Shown: positions 16,432 through 26,344, counted from the first letter of the stretch. The stretch is 64,000 nucleotides of DNA from Drouetiella sp036703255 (GCA_036703255.1 DATNPL010000203.1:1-64000); one strand, 5' to 3'. A program made the numbers and translations. The notes: generated by a model from the letters alone, not told the origin.

Positions 16432-16887
16432 CTACAGCTGCCGTGCAAAATGGTAGCAGGTAATGCTCAGCCGCTGCCGGAAATAAAAGCGATGAGCCTC
16501 AAACCGCTGTACCCCAGAATCGAGATGAAACTGTTCGCAATGCTGTTGCGCGGCGTAATCCATCAGCCATTGCAAGAGCTGCTGACCATACCCTTGCGAT
16601 CGCCCCTGCTCCGTCACAACCAGCTCATCAACATACAAAAATTTGCCCCAGGCCAAACATTCCGAGATGCGAAATCCAGCAACGGCGATCGTCTGGTCGT
16701 CGGCTGCACCCATCTCCCCCGCGCTCAGGATCTTTGTATTCTGAACAAAAGCTAAACGATAGCCATTGAGCATCTGTCGCCGCACGCGATCGACAAACTC
16801 ATCGGCGTTTAAATGGGGTCGTAGCTGCACCAGAGTAGGGAAGCAGCCCAAAATTTGAGCATCCGATTCGGCAAGCTGGATTAGCAC
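16432..16887 (-). CDS. GNAT-family N-acetyltransferase
   Basis: This 151-residue protein has the acetyl-CoA binding motif A: beta-4 LYVDELVVTEQGRSQGYGQQLLQWL (about 86-110) with the Q/R-x-x-G-x-G/A pyrophosphate loop. Motif B is around FHLDSGVQRFEAHRFYFRQ. It transfers an acetyl group to an amine, and the substrate cannot be told. The end of the protein (CYHFARQL) is typical of GNAT proteins that act on small molecules or protein N-termini. Confidence 0.88.
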   Translation of the reverse strand: MLIQLAESDAQILGCFPTLVQLRPHLNADEFVDRVRRQMLNGYRLAFVQNTKILSAGEMGAADDQTIAVAGFRISECLAWGKFLYVDELVVTEQGRSQGYGQQLLQWLMDYAAQQHCEQFHLDSGVQRFEAHRFYFRQRLSITCYHFARQL

Positions 16888-16964
16888 AGATTAGGAGTCC
16901 TCAAGCGGTTTCTCAATTTCGTCACAGGCGGTCTTTACCGTCTGGAGACAGCGATCGCCGTCAG

Positions 16965-18158
16965 CTAGGCAATGCTGCCCCGCTTGCGGGCTTCTTTGTA
17001 GGAGGTGCCTACGTTTCGCAATCCGGCGCGGATCATCTGCTGCTCCAGCAGGGCAAAAAATCGAGCGCGATCGCCCCCTCTGACTACAGCCTGATTATGC
17101 GCCTCTGCTAGAGCCACCGGATAGCCATAGCCTTTTTGCACCTGAGTCAGGGTCAGACTCAGCGCTCTGTCTAGCAATTCGCGATCGTTGGCCACCCAAG
17201 CTGGAAACTCGACCCGAGCAATCTCAGAACCCATATGCACATAGCAAAAATGCACCGCATGTTCGCCATAAGCCTCCAAAATTTTTGCCGAGCTGCGCCA
17301 GATGGCTCCTCGCTGCCCCGGTTCGAGGACTAGCCCCCACAAGGCCGTATCTCGCAGCGGGGCAAACACCTGGCAGGGAGCCTGTTCAGTTTGCCCCTGG
17401 CAGTGGGTCATACAGTCTGGAGCCAGGAAAGGGCAGGTGTGCAGCCGCAAAAAGTTGAGCGATTCACCACTCCGAGCCGCGCTGATATAGCTGACTAGCG
17501 GAATGCGCGCCGATCGCAGCTTCTCCCAAGCTTCGAGAATGGGCGGCAGAATACAGTCCCGAGCTTCTCCAGGCAAAGGCTCCAAAAACCAGTGAATCAA
17601 GGAGCCATCCACCATTGCGAGGCTGGTGGCATCGGCTTCTGTGCCAAACTCTAGAGCCAGTTCTGATAGGACGATCGCCTCTGATACGGTGCGCCGATAG
17701 CCCATCCACTCTTCGGTGCGAATGCCCCATTGCCGAGAGACATACAGATCTTCAGGCCGATAGAACACTTCCGGCAGGTTATCCAGCAGCGGATGGCGGT
17801 TTTGGCCGTAGTGTAGAGCGATCCGCCCCACGTTGATCAGATAACAGTAAGCAATTTCATGATGGCTTGGGGCAATTTGGGAGCCGTCAGTGGCAAAAAC
17901 AGTATGAATCGGCGGAGCAGGCGTGAGATCAATTTGGGTATCGAGCGGTTCGAGCGGAGCCGCCGCCGCAAATCCCAGGCGATCGCGCCATATTTGCTGT
18001 TGGGCTACCAAATCGGCCTGGTGGTGGCGGGCTTGCGCCAAGAGCTGCTGTGCCAAGTCCAATCGCTGCCGAGTGGCGGCGGCTTCCTGAGTCAGATGTT
18101 GACCAATGCCCTGCATCTGGCGGGCGAGTTTAATCAGATCAAGCATGGTATGGCTCAA
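16965..18158 (-). CDS. NurA-domain nuclease
   Basis: This 397-residue protein has an N-terminal helical region and a NurA domain. It shows the metal-binding DGS motif in FATDGSQI (about 90-95), a second acidic site in LAMVDGSLIHW (about 180-190), and the C-terminal YPVALAEAHNQAVV. NurA proteins are 5'-3' nucleases that work with the HerA helicase in archaeal DNA end processing. Cyanobacteria carry NurA-domain proteins without a fixed partner nearby, and no HerA gene is in the window. A cysteine-rich stretch (CPFLAPDCMTHCQG) in the middle may bind metal. Confidence 0.82.
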   Translation of the reverse strand: MSHTMLDLIKLARQMQGIGQHLTQEAAATRQRLDLAQQLLAQARHHQADLVAQQQIWRDRLGFAAAAPLEPLDTQIDLTPAPPIHTVFATDGSQIAPSHHEIAYCYLINVGRIALHYGQNRHPLLDNLPEVFYRPEDLYVSRQWGIRTEEWMGYRRTVSEAIVLSELALEFGTEADATSLAMVDGSLIHWFLEPLPGEARDCILPPILEAWEKLRSARIPLVSYISAARSGESLNFLRLHTCPFLAPDCMTHCQGQTEQAPCQVFAPLRDTALWGLVLEPGQRGAIWRSSAKILEAYGEHAVHFCYVHMGSEIARVEFPAWVANDRELLDRALSLTLTQVQKGYGYPVALAEAHNQAVVRGGDRARFFALLEQQMIRAGLRNVGTSYKEARKRGSIA

Positions 18159-18225
18159 GCATAGGGTGGCAAGATCGGCGCGATCGGCTGGCGATTGCCT
18201 AGAATCGCAAATGAATTAACCTGTA

Positions 18226-18266
18226 ATCGTTTTTAGAAGTACCGCGCGGCACTTCCAAAAAACGAT
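18226..18266. repeat. Intergenic palindrome C1
   Basis: A 41-bp near-palindrome with ATCG outer ends, a T-rich left arm, the core GAAGTACCGCGCGGCACTTC and an A-rich right arm, with two mismatches. It sits in the divergent space between the NurA and glycosyltransferase genes. The core and inner arms match palindrome C2 at 63493 almost exactly. Confidence 0.85.
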
Positions 18267-18501
18267 GATCTCTAGTAAACAAATGTACTGGCTGTCATTA
18301 TCCTACGCGATCGCAGGAGGAGCAATTGCAAATCCCTCTCACAAGCAACTCTTGCCGAATCCATACGTCAGGATGGAAGAGAATTTACAGCACGACTTAA
18401 TCTGGCTACAATCAGCCACACCAAATTTACTTCTGCACCTTTTCGTGACCAAAATGTAAGGGCAGAGATGCAGCGCATAGGGCTTAGTGAGGAGTTGAAG
18501 C

Positions 18502-19515
18502 ATGAGTACATCGTTGTTGCCAGATGGATCGAGACAGGCCATCACCCCGCTGGCTGCCCAGCTTAAACTCTCAATTGTTGTACCCGTCTATAACGAGGTC
18601 GAGAGCATTCCGCGTCTGATAGAGGCGATCGCTTCGACGCTTCAGCTTCATCACCTCAACTACGAAATTATTTGTGTGGATGATGGCTCTACCGATGGTT
18701 CAGGAGATCTGCTGCGGCAAATTGCTCGCGATCGCACTGACCTCAAGGCAGTTTTGCTGCGCCGCAACTATGGGCAAACGGCAGCGATGGCGGCTGGCTT
18801 TAACCATGCCCAAGGTCAGGTCATGATTACGCTAGACGGCGACTTGCAAAACGATCCGGCCGATATTCCTAGACTGTTAGAGAAGCTAGATGAAGGCTAC
18901 GATTTGGTGAGCGGTTGGCGAATGCAGCGCCAAGATGCCGCCCTGACTCGGCTTTTGCCCTCCAAAATTGCCAATTGGCTGATCGCCAGAGTGACGGGGG
19001 TGAATATTCACGACTATGGCTGCTCTCTCAAAGCCTATCGATCGGAACTCGTCATGGATATGAATCTCTACGGTGAGCTACATCGCTTCTTGCCTGCGCT
19101 AGCCTTCATTGAAGGAGCCAGAATTGCTGAAATTCCTGTCCGGCACCATGCGCGCAAGTTTGGGCAAAGCAAGTATGGCCTTGGGCGCACCTTCCGGGTG
19201 GTGATGGACTTGTTCACCATCTTTTTTATGAAGAAGTTCTTGACGCGCCCCATGCATGTGTTTGGCTTGTTTGGTCTGCTGGCAATGCTATTGGGAGTGG
19301 TAGTCGGCGTTTACCTAACTTTTCTCAAGCTGACTACGGGCGCAGATATTGGCAACCGTCCGCTGCTGATTTTGGCCGTCGTTCTCTTCCTCACAGGCAT
19401 TCAGTTACTCAGCTTTGGTCTGCTGGCAGAGCTTTCAATGCGGACTTATCACGAGTCGCAAAACCGCCCTATTTATCGCGTTCGTGAGGTCATCGGATCA
19501 GACTCTGATCCGTAA
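18502..19515 (+). CDS. Family 2 (DPMS-like) membrane glycosyltransferase
   Basis: This 337-residue protein has a GT-A catalytic domain (about 22-230) with SIVVPVYNE, the nucleotide-binding VDDGSTDGS, the DXD-like LDGDLQNDP, and the DYGCSLKAYR and HHARKFGQSKYG motifs of dolichol/undecaprenyl-phosphate sugar synthases. Two C-terminal transmembrane helices follow (about 250-275 and 288-312). It probably moves a sugar from a nucleotide donor to undecaprenyl phosphate, making the donor for GT-C enzymes. The convergent neighbour at 19572 is a GT-C protein and may use that donor. Confidence 0.9.
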   Translation: MSTSLLPDGSRQAITPLAAQLKLSIVVPVYNEVESIPRLIEAIASTLQLHHLNYEIICVDDGSTDGSGDLLRQIARDRTDLKAVLLRRNYGQTAAMAAGFNHAQGQVMITLDGDLQNDPADIPRLLEKLDEGYDLVSGWRMQRQDAALTRLLPSKIANWLIARVTGVNIHDYGCSLKAYRSELVMDMNLYGELHRFLPALAFIEGARIAEIPVRHHARKFGQSKYGLGRTFRVVMDLFTIFFMKKFLTRPMHVFGLFGLLAMLLGVVVGVYLTFLKLTTGADIGNRPLLILAVVLFLTGIQLLSFGLLAELSMRTYHESQNRPIYRVREVIGSDSDP

Positions 19516-19571
19516 TCTGATTAGTTAAAGCTCCTTACAATACTGCGCCACGATTCACGCAAAAGATTGAC

Positions 19572-21239
19572 TCATGAGCTAGATTTTCGTCGGTAGAGTT
19601 TCACCTCATTATCTAACCTTTCCAGACTATAGTCCTGCTCTAGCCAAGCCTTTAGCTTGGAGTAAAACAAACGATTGTGTTCTTCTTCTTTAGTCCTAGC
19701 GCTCATCACAACATAAAGCGGCCGCTTTTGCATTAATGCAGACAGTTCTTGCATGGAATTAGCTCCCGCTACTTTAGGCAGATTCTCTCCCATCAGGAAG
19801 AATGGATATGCATATCGAGTTGGAATTTTGGCCTTAGAGAGAAAGTAGACAACCGGATCGTAATCCGCTACGTAAATATAGTTGTCTGGCTGAATGCGAG
19901 GCTGAAGATAGGCTGACACTTCGGCGGCTTTGTCTTGGTAATGAGGAACGCCTTTGATGTAAGAGAAATAGAAGAATTTTGCACTTTTCTGCAAATCAGC
20001 AGCAGCATAAAATCCTATGAGCAAGGCGATCGCGCAGAGCAGCGGCAGGTATTTTCGAGCGAGCGAGCGCGTTATCCTCCAGCCTGGAGACGGCTCTGCA
20101 TGCGATGTTTCAGGAAGATTCGATCGTCTTGGGTTGCGATCGCTGAGGGCATTTCTTTCCCCAAGTAACTTGACTAGAAAAAACGCCGTTATGAGACTCA
20201 AAGGAGGCAGCAAAGGCAAAAAATAATGATCGTAAAAATTGACTTTAAAGGTCAGTAAAACTCCCAGTAGTGGAATCAAGATCCAGACCAGAATGATGAG
20301 AGATAGCCTTCGCTCTGTTGATGATATTTGCTTAAATAGCGCAGGCCAGATTAGTGCCAAACCAATCCAGAGCGGAAAATTTTTGCGCAGTTGGAACACA
20401 AGCGCTTCTATGACAACTCTCAAAGAAAAGTTGCGATCGATATTGCGGATTTTGTTGGCCGTAAAGTTTGCATAGAAAAAGTCAGAAAAGGAGCCTGTTA
20501 AGACAAAGAAACTTGCCATGAGAAAAAAGGGCAAAAGAAATCCCAACAGCAGAATTAAAAAGACTCCTGCCCTTTGAAAATATTGATGTCTGCTCTGTAA
20601 AGGGGCTATGTGTGAAGGGGTTAAAAAAAATGGAACCGCTAGAAGCAATAAAATGGCAACTAAATCATAGATCACCACATATTTGATGATGAATGCGATG
20701 CCCAGGCAAAGCCCAATAGCAAAGTATCGCCATCGAGAGACCGATTGAGTTCTCTCCTGCCACTGAGCAGCAACCCAGTAGTAGGCTGTCGCGACAAATG
20801 GGATAAAAAATATCTCAGTATTTGCAGCCGTTCCCCCGTTCTGAAGCGTAGAGACGATGTACAGCAGAGCAGCAATGACACCCATGAGCTTGGCATTCCC
20901 CGCCCATAGCTGACTAAAGTGATACAGAACATAGCAGGTAGCGGCGATCGCCCCACAGGACAGCAATCTAATCGCAAATATCGACTTTCCAAACAGCAGA
21001 AAGGACAGGATGTACAACAGATAAATGCCGACAGGCTTATTGTCCCAAATCCCGACATAGGGAATGTCTCCGTCCAGCATACTTTGGGAAACCAGCAGGT
21101 ACAGGCTTTCATCCCAATCTAATCCGGACTGAAAGAATGTCCAGAACCGAAAAAAGACAGCAGTACAGAGAAACCCAAGGAACAGGCCCAGTTCTCTTTT
21201 GACTTTACTGGAGACAGACTCTGAGACAGTAGGCGTCAT
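19572..21239 (-). CDS. GT-C (family 39-like) integral membrane glycosyltransferase
   Basis: This 555-residue protein has about 11-12 transmembrane helices. The first periplasmic loop carries the acidic motif GLDWDESLYLLVSQ that is typical of PMT/ArnT-type enzymes, with DNKPVGIYLLY shortly after. The C-terminal 130 residues form a soluble domain. It uses a lipid-linked sugar on the periplasmic side to glycosylate a lipid or protein. The base composition is lower in G+C than the surrounding genes. The acceptor cannot be deduced. Confidence 0.85.
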   Translation of the reverse strand: MTPTVSESVSSKVKRELGLFLGFLCTAVFFRFWTFFQSGLDWDESLYLLVSQSMLDGDIPYVGIWDNKPVGIYLLYILSFLLFGKSIFAIRLLSCGAIAATCYVLYHFSQLWAGNAKLMGVIAALLYIVSTLQNGGTAANTEIFFIPFVATAYYWVAAQWQERTQSVSRWRYFAIGLCLGIAFIIKYVVIYDLVAILLLLAVPFFLTPSHIAPLQSRHQYFQRAGVFLILLLGFLLPFFLMASFFVLTGSFSDFFYANFTANKIRNIDRNFSLRVVIEALVFQLRKNFPLWIGLALIWPALFKQISSTERRLSLIILVWILIPLLGVLLTFKVNFYDHYFLPLLPPLSLITAFFLVKLLGERNALSDRNPRRSNLPETSHAEPSPGWRITRSLARKYLPLLCAIALLIGFYAAADLQKSAKFFYFSYIKGVPHYQDKAAEVSAYLQPRIQPDNYIYVADYDPVVYFLSKAKIPTRYAYPFFLMGENLPKVAGANSMQELSALMQKRPLYVVMSARTKEEEHNRLFYSKLKAWLEQDYSLERLDNEVKLYRRKSSS

Positions 21240-21306
21240 GAAGTAGAGTTGGAAACGACCTCATATCCATTTAAGCCGATACTCTCCTCCTAGAAGGTTG
21301 TCCTGC

Positions 21307-22791
21307 TCACTCCCTCACTCCCTCACTCCTCCGACGCCGCTCCATTTGCCAAAGCCCTGCCACCAGAGCAGCAGCCAACAGCATGAGTAGGGCAGCTACA
21401 TGAAAGGTGCCCTGCACGCCAACGACGATCGCCTCAGGGGGTGCCCCTGTAATATCCGTTGCAGCAGCTTGACTTGCAGCCGCGCGGCTCAGGGTCAGCA
21501 CTGAAAAAATAGCGCCCATGACAGGCAACCCGATCGTTTGCCCCAGGGTTCGAGAGAGCGATAGCAACCCAGATGCGATACCCAGCCGCTCTGGCGGCAC
21601 CTCTCCTAATATGGCGCTGTTGTTGGGAGATTGAAACATGCCCAAGCCAACTCCCAGCGGTGCCACCCGCAAAATATAGTCCAGGTCACTCATCCCCTCG
21701 CTGAGGGTGCCAAGTAGCAGACAGGCGATCGTCATGATCAGCAGACCCACAAGCGTAATTCGTCGAGAGCCGAAGCGATCGCTCAATGTGCCAGAAAACG
21801 GCGCAACAATGCCGCTGAGAATCGGGGAAACCGCCATCAGCAGACCCGCTTGTTGCGTAGAAAGGCGCAGCACAAGTTCTAGAAAGAAGGGCGCTAGCAG
21901 CAGCAGACCCGCAATCACCCAAAACACCAGCACGCCCGTAAGCAAGCTGAGGCTGAAGTAAAGATTACGGAATAGCCTTAGGTCTAGCATGGGCTGCTTT
22001 AGCCGCATTTCAACGGCAACGAAGCTGATGAATCCAGCCAGGGCGATCGCCAATAAGGTCAGCGTTCTGGCACTACCAAAACCCTGATATTGACCGTTGG
22101 TCATGCCCAAAGAAAAGCAAATCAGCGTTAGAGTCATCACCCCTGCCCCCAGCCAATCAAACGACTGTCTAGGGGACGACGCAGCCGCAATTCTCCGATC
22201 TGGAACGTTTCGCGCCACAACCAGCAGGGCAAAGATGCCGATCGGCACATTCACCAAAAAAATGCTGCGCCAGCCCGATAACCCAATCAGCAAGCCGCCT
22301 ACAGAAGGCCCTAGGGCAATTCCTAAAGACACGGTAGCGCCAATAATACCCAGCGCTCGACCCCGTTCGGAATGGGGAAACACCTCAGTGACGATCGCAG
22401 CCCCCAAAGCCGAAATCATTACGGCTCCCATGCCCTGCAATGTCCGAAAGGCAATGAGCCAGCCCACATTGGCAGACAATCCACATAAAAAAGAGCTGAG
22501 CGTAAAGAGTGCCAGCCCGCCCAGGTAAAGCCGCTTCTTGCCCATGATATCGCCCAGACGAGCAGCCCCCAGCACAGTGGCAGTCAGCACTAGCAAGTAG
22601 CTAAGCACCACCCACTGAATGGTGGCAAAGTCGGTCTGCAACACCTGCACCAAGGTGGGTAAAGCAATATTGACAATGCTGGTGTCTAGGGTAAACATCA
22701 GCACGCCCAGACCCACCCCTAGCATGGCCCACCATTTGCCAGCGGGAACCTCGGGCGGAGAAGGCTGCAATTTTGCCAAGTCTCTACTCAT
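21307..22791 (-). CDS. MFS multidrug exporter, DHA2 (14-helix) family
   Basis: This 494-residue transporter has 14 predicted helices. Motif A is LGAARLGDIMGKKRLYLGG in the 2-3 loop, and motif C is GPSVGGLLIGLSGWRSIFLVNVPIG in helix 5. The opening (FTLDTSIVNIALPTLVQVL) is characteristic of EmrB/QacA proton-driven drug exporters. No adaptor of EmrA type is next to it, so it probably works alone in the inner membrane. No regulator is adjacent. Confidence 0.9.
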   Translation of the reverse strand: MSRDLAKLQPSPPEVPAGKWWAMLGVGLGVLMFTLDTSIVNIALPTLVQVLQTDFATIQWVVLSYLLVLTATVLGAARLGDIMGKKRLYLGGLALFTLSSFLCGLSANVGWLIAFRTLQGMGAVMISALGAAIVTEVFPHSERGRALGIIGATVSLGIALGPSVGGLLIGLSGWRSIFLVNVPIGIFALLVVARNVPDRRIAAASSPRQSFDWLGAGVMTLTLICFSLGMTNGQYQGFGSARTLTLLAIALAGFISFVAVEMRLKQPMLDLRLFRNLYFSLSLLTGVLVFWVIAGLLLLAPFFLELVLRLSTQQAGLLMAVSPILSGIVAPFSGTLSDRFGSRRITLVGLLIMTIACLLLGTLSEGMSDLDYILRVAPLGVGLGMFQSPNNSAILGEVPPERLGIASGLLSLSRTLGQTIGLPVMGAIFSVLTLSRAAASQAAATDITGAPPEAIVVGVQGTFHVAALLMLLAAALVAGLWQMERRRRSEGVRE

Positions 22792-23049
22792 GAGTCTTCG
22801 CCTAAGTTTCCTACTGTAAAGTTTCGATCGCGCCCTAAACTTGAGCCTTCCTAGAAGTTAGGTTGCTAATATTTAGCGTGCGTTATTTTTACATAGTGAC
22901 ATATCTTAATCAATTTGCAATCTGCACCTCTAGCCTCTCAGTACTATTTGGCGCATGAGAAACCTTATAATTCACTAGACAGATTTGCTTGCTGTCCAGT
23001 CCTTTAGACTGTTTCTGGTCGTCTAGCCAGCCTACCTTTTGCGCAAATT

Positions 23050-24177
23050 ATGACTCTTTCTCCCTCAGCGATCGCGCCAGAATCTATCCCCGCTCAAGAT
23101 TGGTCAGAGCTGCTGCAACAGCTTCTCGATCGCCAGTCTCTGGATACTCACCAGGCCGCTACTTTGATGCAGGGGTGGCTGAGTGAAGCGATCGCACCTG
23201 TTATTTCCGGGGCTATTCTGGCCGCCCTTCAGGCAAAAGGTGTATCAGCTAGCGAACTTGCAGGCATGGCACAGGTTTTGCAGTCCCAGTCTCTGTCTCA
23301 ATCGCTCGCCAGCAAAACGCCTCTGGCTCATCCGTCAGAAAGGCTCGCCCTGCCGATCCCGCTGATTGATACCTGCGGCACAGGAGGCGATCGCGCTTCC
23401 ACGTTTAACATTTCGACGACAACTGCATTTGTAGCGGCAGCAGCGGGCGTGGCCGTCGCCAAGCATGGTAATCGTGCCGCCTCTAGCAAAGTCGGTTCGG
23501 CCGATGTGCTAGAGGCACTGGGCATTAACCTGAATGCTGATCCTGAGCGAATTAAAGCAGCCGTTGGCGAAACCGGAATTACCTTTCTGTTTGCACCAGG
23601 CTGGCATCCTGCCATGAAATATGTGGCACCCCTGCGCAAAGCCCTCAAGGTGCGTACCGTGTTCAACTTATTAGGCCCGTTGGTCAATCCTTTGCCTTTA
23701 ACCGGACAGGTGATGGGCGTATTTGACTCAGCGCTGGTTGAAACGATCGCCCAGGCGCTGAATCAACTAGGCAGATCGGAAGCGATCGTGCTGCATGGGC
23801 GAGAGCGGCTCGATGAGGCAGGTCTGGGAGATGTAACCGATTTGGCAGTTTTGTCTCACGGGCAAATCGAATCAGTGGCGCTACACCCTGAGGCTTTGGG
23901 TCTTACCGCAGCTCCTACCAGCGCATTGCGGGGGGGTGAAGTGGCCGAAAACGCAGAAATTCTCTGCGCTGTGTTGCAGGGTAAGGGCACTCTGGCTCAG
24001 CAAGAGGTGGTGGCGCTGAATGCAGCTCTGGCATTGAAGGTGGGCGGCATCATTGCGGCAGAGCCAGGAGAAGATGCGATCGCGCTCTATCGCAGAGGCA
24101 TTACCCTAGCAAAAGACATTCTCGCCAGCGGAGCCGCTTGGGATAAATTGCAGCAGCTGATTACTTTCTTACAATAA
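23050..24177 (+). CDS. trpD: Anthranilate phosphoribosyltransferase
   Basis: This 375-residue enzyme joins anthranilate and PRPP in the second step of tryptophan synthesis. The PRPP-binding CGTGGDRASTFNIST motif (about 112-126), KHGNRAASSKVGSADVLEALG (about 138-158), LFAPGWHPAMKYVAPLRKAL and VFNLLGPLVNP are all present. The length is slightly above the usual 340 because of an N-terminal extension of about 15 residues. It stands apart from other trp genes, as is normal in cyanobacteria. A TATAAT box at 22966-22971 lies about 80 bases upstream without a clear -35. Confidence 0.95.
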   Translation: MTLSPSAIAPESIPAQDWSELLQQLLDRQSLDTHQAATLMQGWLSEAIAPVISGAILAALQAKGVSASELAGMAQVLQSQSLSQSLASKTPLAHPSERLALPIPLIDTCGTGGDRASTFNISTTTAFVAAAAGVAVAKHGNRAASSKVGSADVLEALGINLNADPERIKAAVGETGITFLFAPGWHPAMKYVAPLRKALKVRTVFNLLGPLVNPLPLTGQVMGVFDSALVETIAQALNQLGRSEAIVLHGRERLDEAGLGDVTDLAVLSHGQIESVALHPEALGLTAAPTSALRGGEVAENAEILCAVLQGKGTLAQQEVVALNAALALKVGGIIAAEPGEDAIALYRRGITLAKDILASGAAWDKLQQLITFLQ

Positions 24178-24229
24178 TGGCCTTCTCAATAAGGCTGATG
24201 GATTCAACAAAACTTAGCTCCCGTAACGT

Positions 24230-25411
24230 ATGCCGTTCAATCGTCGTCAGTTTTTGCTTTTGGGTGGAGCCTTGGGCGGGCTGGGTTTATCGGTAGCAGC
24301 GCAAAAATGGGCATCTAGCCAAGGTTCCGCTTTGCCAGCAGGCGATCGCCCCCTCGATCTGAATGAATATAGCCAGTCCAGCCCAGAGTCCAGCCCAGAG
24401 TCCAGCAGTCCAACCGCACCCATCGATCCGCTCAATCCGCCTAGAGGCGATGTTCGGATCGTCGTGATTAGCGATCTAAACAGCCAGTATGGCTCTACCG
24501 ACTACGAAATAGAAGTCGATAATGCCATTGCCCATATTCCCAACTGGCAGCCCGATCTGGTGCTGTGTGGCGGTGATATGGTAGCTGGGCAACAGCCTTC
24601 GCTAACGCGATCGGAAATTGAAGCCATGTGGGCCGCCTTTGACCAACATGTCAGTGCCCCTCTTCGCAAGGCCAACATTCCCTACGGGTTTACTTTGGGT
24701 AATCACGATGCTTCTTCGGCTCAGGCAATCAATGGCGGCCTGTTGTTTGGCACTGAGCGAGAGTTAGCAAGCGCCTACTGGAACGATCCGCTACATGATC
24801 CAGGGTTGCAATTTGTCGATCGCACCCATTTTCCCTTTTACTACACCTTCCAGCAAAAAGATGTTTTCTTTCTCAGCTGGGATGCTTCTAGCGCCCAGAT
24901 TTCTGCGGAGCAGCTTGCTTGGGTAGAGCAGAGTTTATCGAGTCCGGCGGCAAAGGCAGCGAAACTGCGGATCGTAGTCGGGCATCTGCCGCTCTATGGC
25001 ATTGCTATTGGCCGAGAGGGTGCAGGCGAATATTTAGAAAATGCAGAGGGGCTACGATCGCTCCTAGAGCGCCATCAGGTTCATACCTATGTGAGCGGAC
25101 ATGATCATGCCTATTATCCAGGGCACAAGGGCGAGCTGGAGCTGTTGCATTGCGGCATCTTGGGGGCGGGCGTGCGGCCATTGCTCAATGGCGAGCTGCC
25201 CCCGCGCAAAACTTTGACGATCGTTGATGTAGATTTAGCAGCCAGTCGCACGCTTTATACCACCTTAGATGCTACGACTCTGGATCTCGTGAACCAACAA
25301 GAATTACCCAAGCTGATTGCTTCTCCGGGTGGCAAGGTGCTGCGCCGTGATCTGGTTTGGGAAGATCTGACCCCAGCCGAGCAAGCCATCGAATATGTGC
25401 CAAGAGGCTAA
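24230..25411 (+). CDS. Tat-exported calcineurin-like metallophosphoesterase
   Basis: This 393-residue protein begins with a twin-arginine signal (FNRRQFLLLGGALGGLG). A low-complexity Ser-Pro-Glu linker with a tandem repeat (about 46-60) follows. Metallophosphoesterase motifs are present: GGDMV, GNHD, VVGHLPLYG and SGHDHAYY. The first motif reads SDLNS, with Asn where the usual D-x-H has histidine, so one metal ligand is changed. It would hydrolyse phosphoesters in the periplasm with a two-metal centre. The substrate is unknown. It follows trpD by 52 bases and may be read from the same promoter. Confidence 0.85.
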   Translation: MPFNRRQFLLLGGALGGLGLSVAAQKWASSQGSALPAGDRPLDLNEYSQSSPESSPESSSPTAPIDPLNPPRGDVRIVVISDLNSQYGSTDYEIEVDNAIAHIPNWQPDLVLCGGDMVAGQQPSLTRSEIEAMWAAFDQHVSAPLRKANIPYGFTLGNHDASSAQAINGGLLFGTERELASAYWNDPLHDPGLQFVDRTHFPFYYTFQQKDVFFLSWDASSAQISAEQLAWVEQSLSSPAAKAAKLRIVVGHLPLYGIAIGREGAGEYLENAEGLRSLLERHQVHTYVSGHDHAYYPGHKGELELLHCGILGAGVRPLLNGELPPRKTLTIVDVDLAASRTLYTTLDATTLDLVNQQELPKLIASPGGKVLRRDLVWEDLTPAEQAIEYVPRG

Positions 25412-25491
25412 AGTCTGCGGTTTGATAAAATTTTAGGTGGCGATCGCAACAGATTATCTTCAGCCCCCCACCTCCTTAGGGAGCTTTTTCT

Positions 25492-26280
25492 ATGGCAGTC
25501 AATACACAACAGCTCATCCGCTACAAAAAAGAAGGGCGGCTTATTACCGTCCTAACCGCCTGGGACTACTTAATTGCCCAAGTGATCGACCAAGCCGGGG
25601 TCGATCTGATCATGGTGGGCGACTCTCTGGCTATGGTGGCCTTGGGCTACGAAAACACCATTCCGTTGACGCTGGATGAGATTATTCATCACGCTAAGGC
25701 CGTGCGGCGAGGCGTCAAGACAACGCTGCTGGTCGTCGATCTCCCGTTCATGACCTATCAAGAAAGTCCTGAGCAGGCTCTGCGATCGGCAGGTCGAGTG
25801 CTCAAAGAAACGGGCGCACAGGCCGTCAAACTTGAGGGCGGATCTCCTGCAATGGTGCAAACTGTGGCACGACTGGTCGAGGCTGGCATTCCTGTCATGG
25901 GGCATGTGGGGCTGACCCCCCAATCTGTGCACCAGTTTGGCGGCTTTCGGAAACAGGGCAAGTCCCCTGAGGCCGGAGAACGCATCTTGGAAGAGGCGAT
26001 TGCTTTAGAGCAGGCCGGAGCTTTTGCCATCGTTTTGGAACATATCCCGGCAGAGCTAGCATTGCGGATTTCTCAAAAGTTGGTGATTCCCACAATCGGC
26101 ATTGGTGCGGGTGCCCATTGCGATGGTCAGGTGCTGGTGACGGCAGATTTGCTGGGTTTGTCAGAATGGAGTCCGCCCTTTGCCAAAGCCTATGCCAACC
26201 TGCGAGAAACGATCGCTCAAGCGGCTCAGGCTTTTTGCACTGAAGTGCGCGAACACCAGTTTCCCAATTCAGAACCTTAA
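25492..26280 (+). CDS. panB: 3-methyl-2-oxobutanoate hydroxymethyltransferase
   Basis: This 262-residue enzyme makes ketopantoate from 2-oxoisovalerate and methylene-tetrahydrofolate in pantothenate synthesis. Family motifs are clear: TAWDYLIAQVIDQAGVDLIMVGDS, the Mg-binding VVDLPFMTYQ, AVKLEGG, MGHVGLTPQSVH and IPTIGIGAG. The length is as expected. ATG 25492 is preceded by GGGAGC eight to ten bases upstream. It is the third of a run of plus-strand genes and has no panC beside it. Confidence 0.95.
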   Translation: MAVNTQQLIRYKKEGRLITVLTAWDYLIAQVIDQAGVDLIMVGDSLAMVALGYENTIPLTLDEIIHHAKAVRRGVKTTLLVVDLPFMTYQESPEQALRSAGRVLKETGAQAVKLEGGSPAMVQTVARLVEAGIPVMGHVGLTPQSVHQFGGFRKQGKSPEAGERILEEAIALEQAGAFAIVLEHIPAELALRISQKLVIPTIGIGAGAHCDGQVLVTADLLGLSEWSPPFAKAYANLRETIAQAAQAFCTEVREHQFPNSEP

Positions 26281-26344
26281 GTTAGCAGATGTTAATGAAT
26301 TTAATTGAAACGCGATCGAATGTCAGCCGTCTCAGGATTCAATC

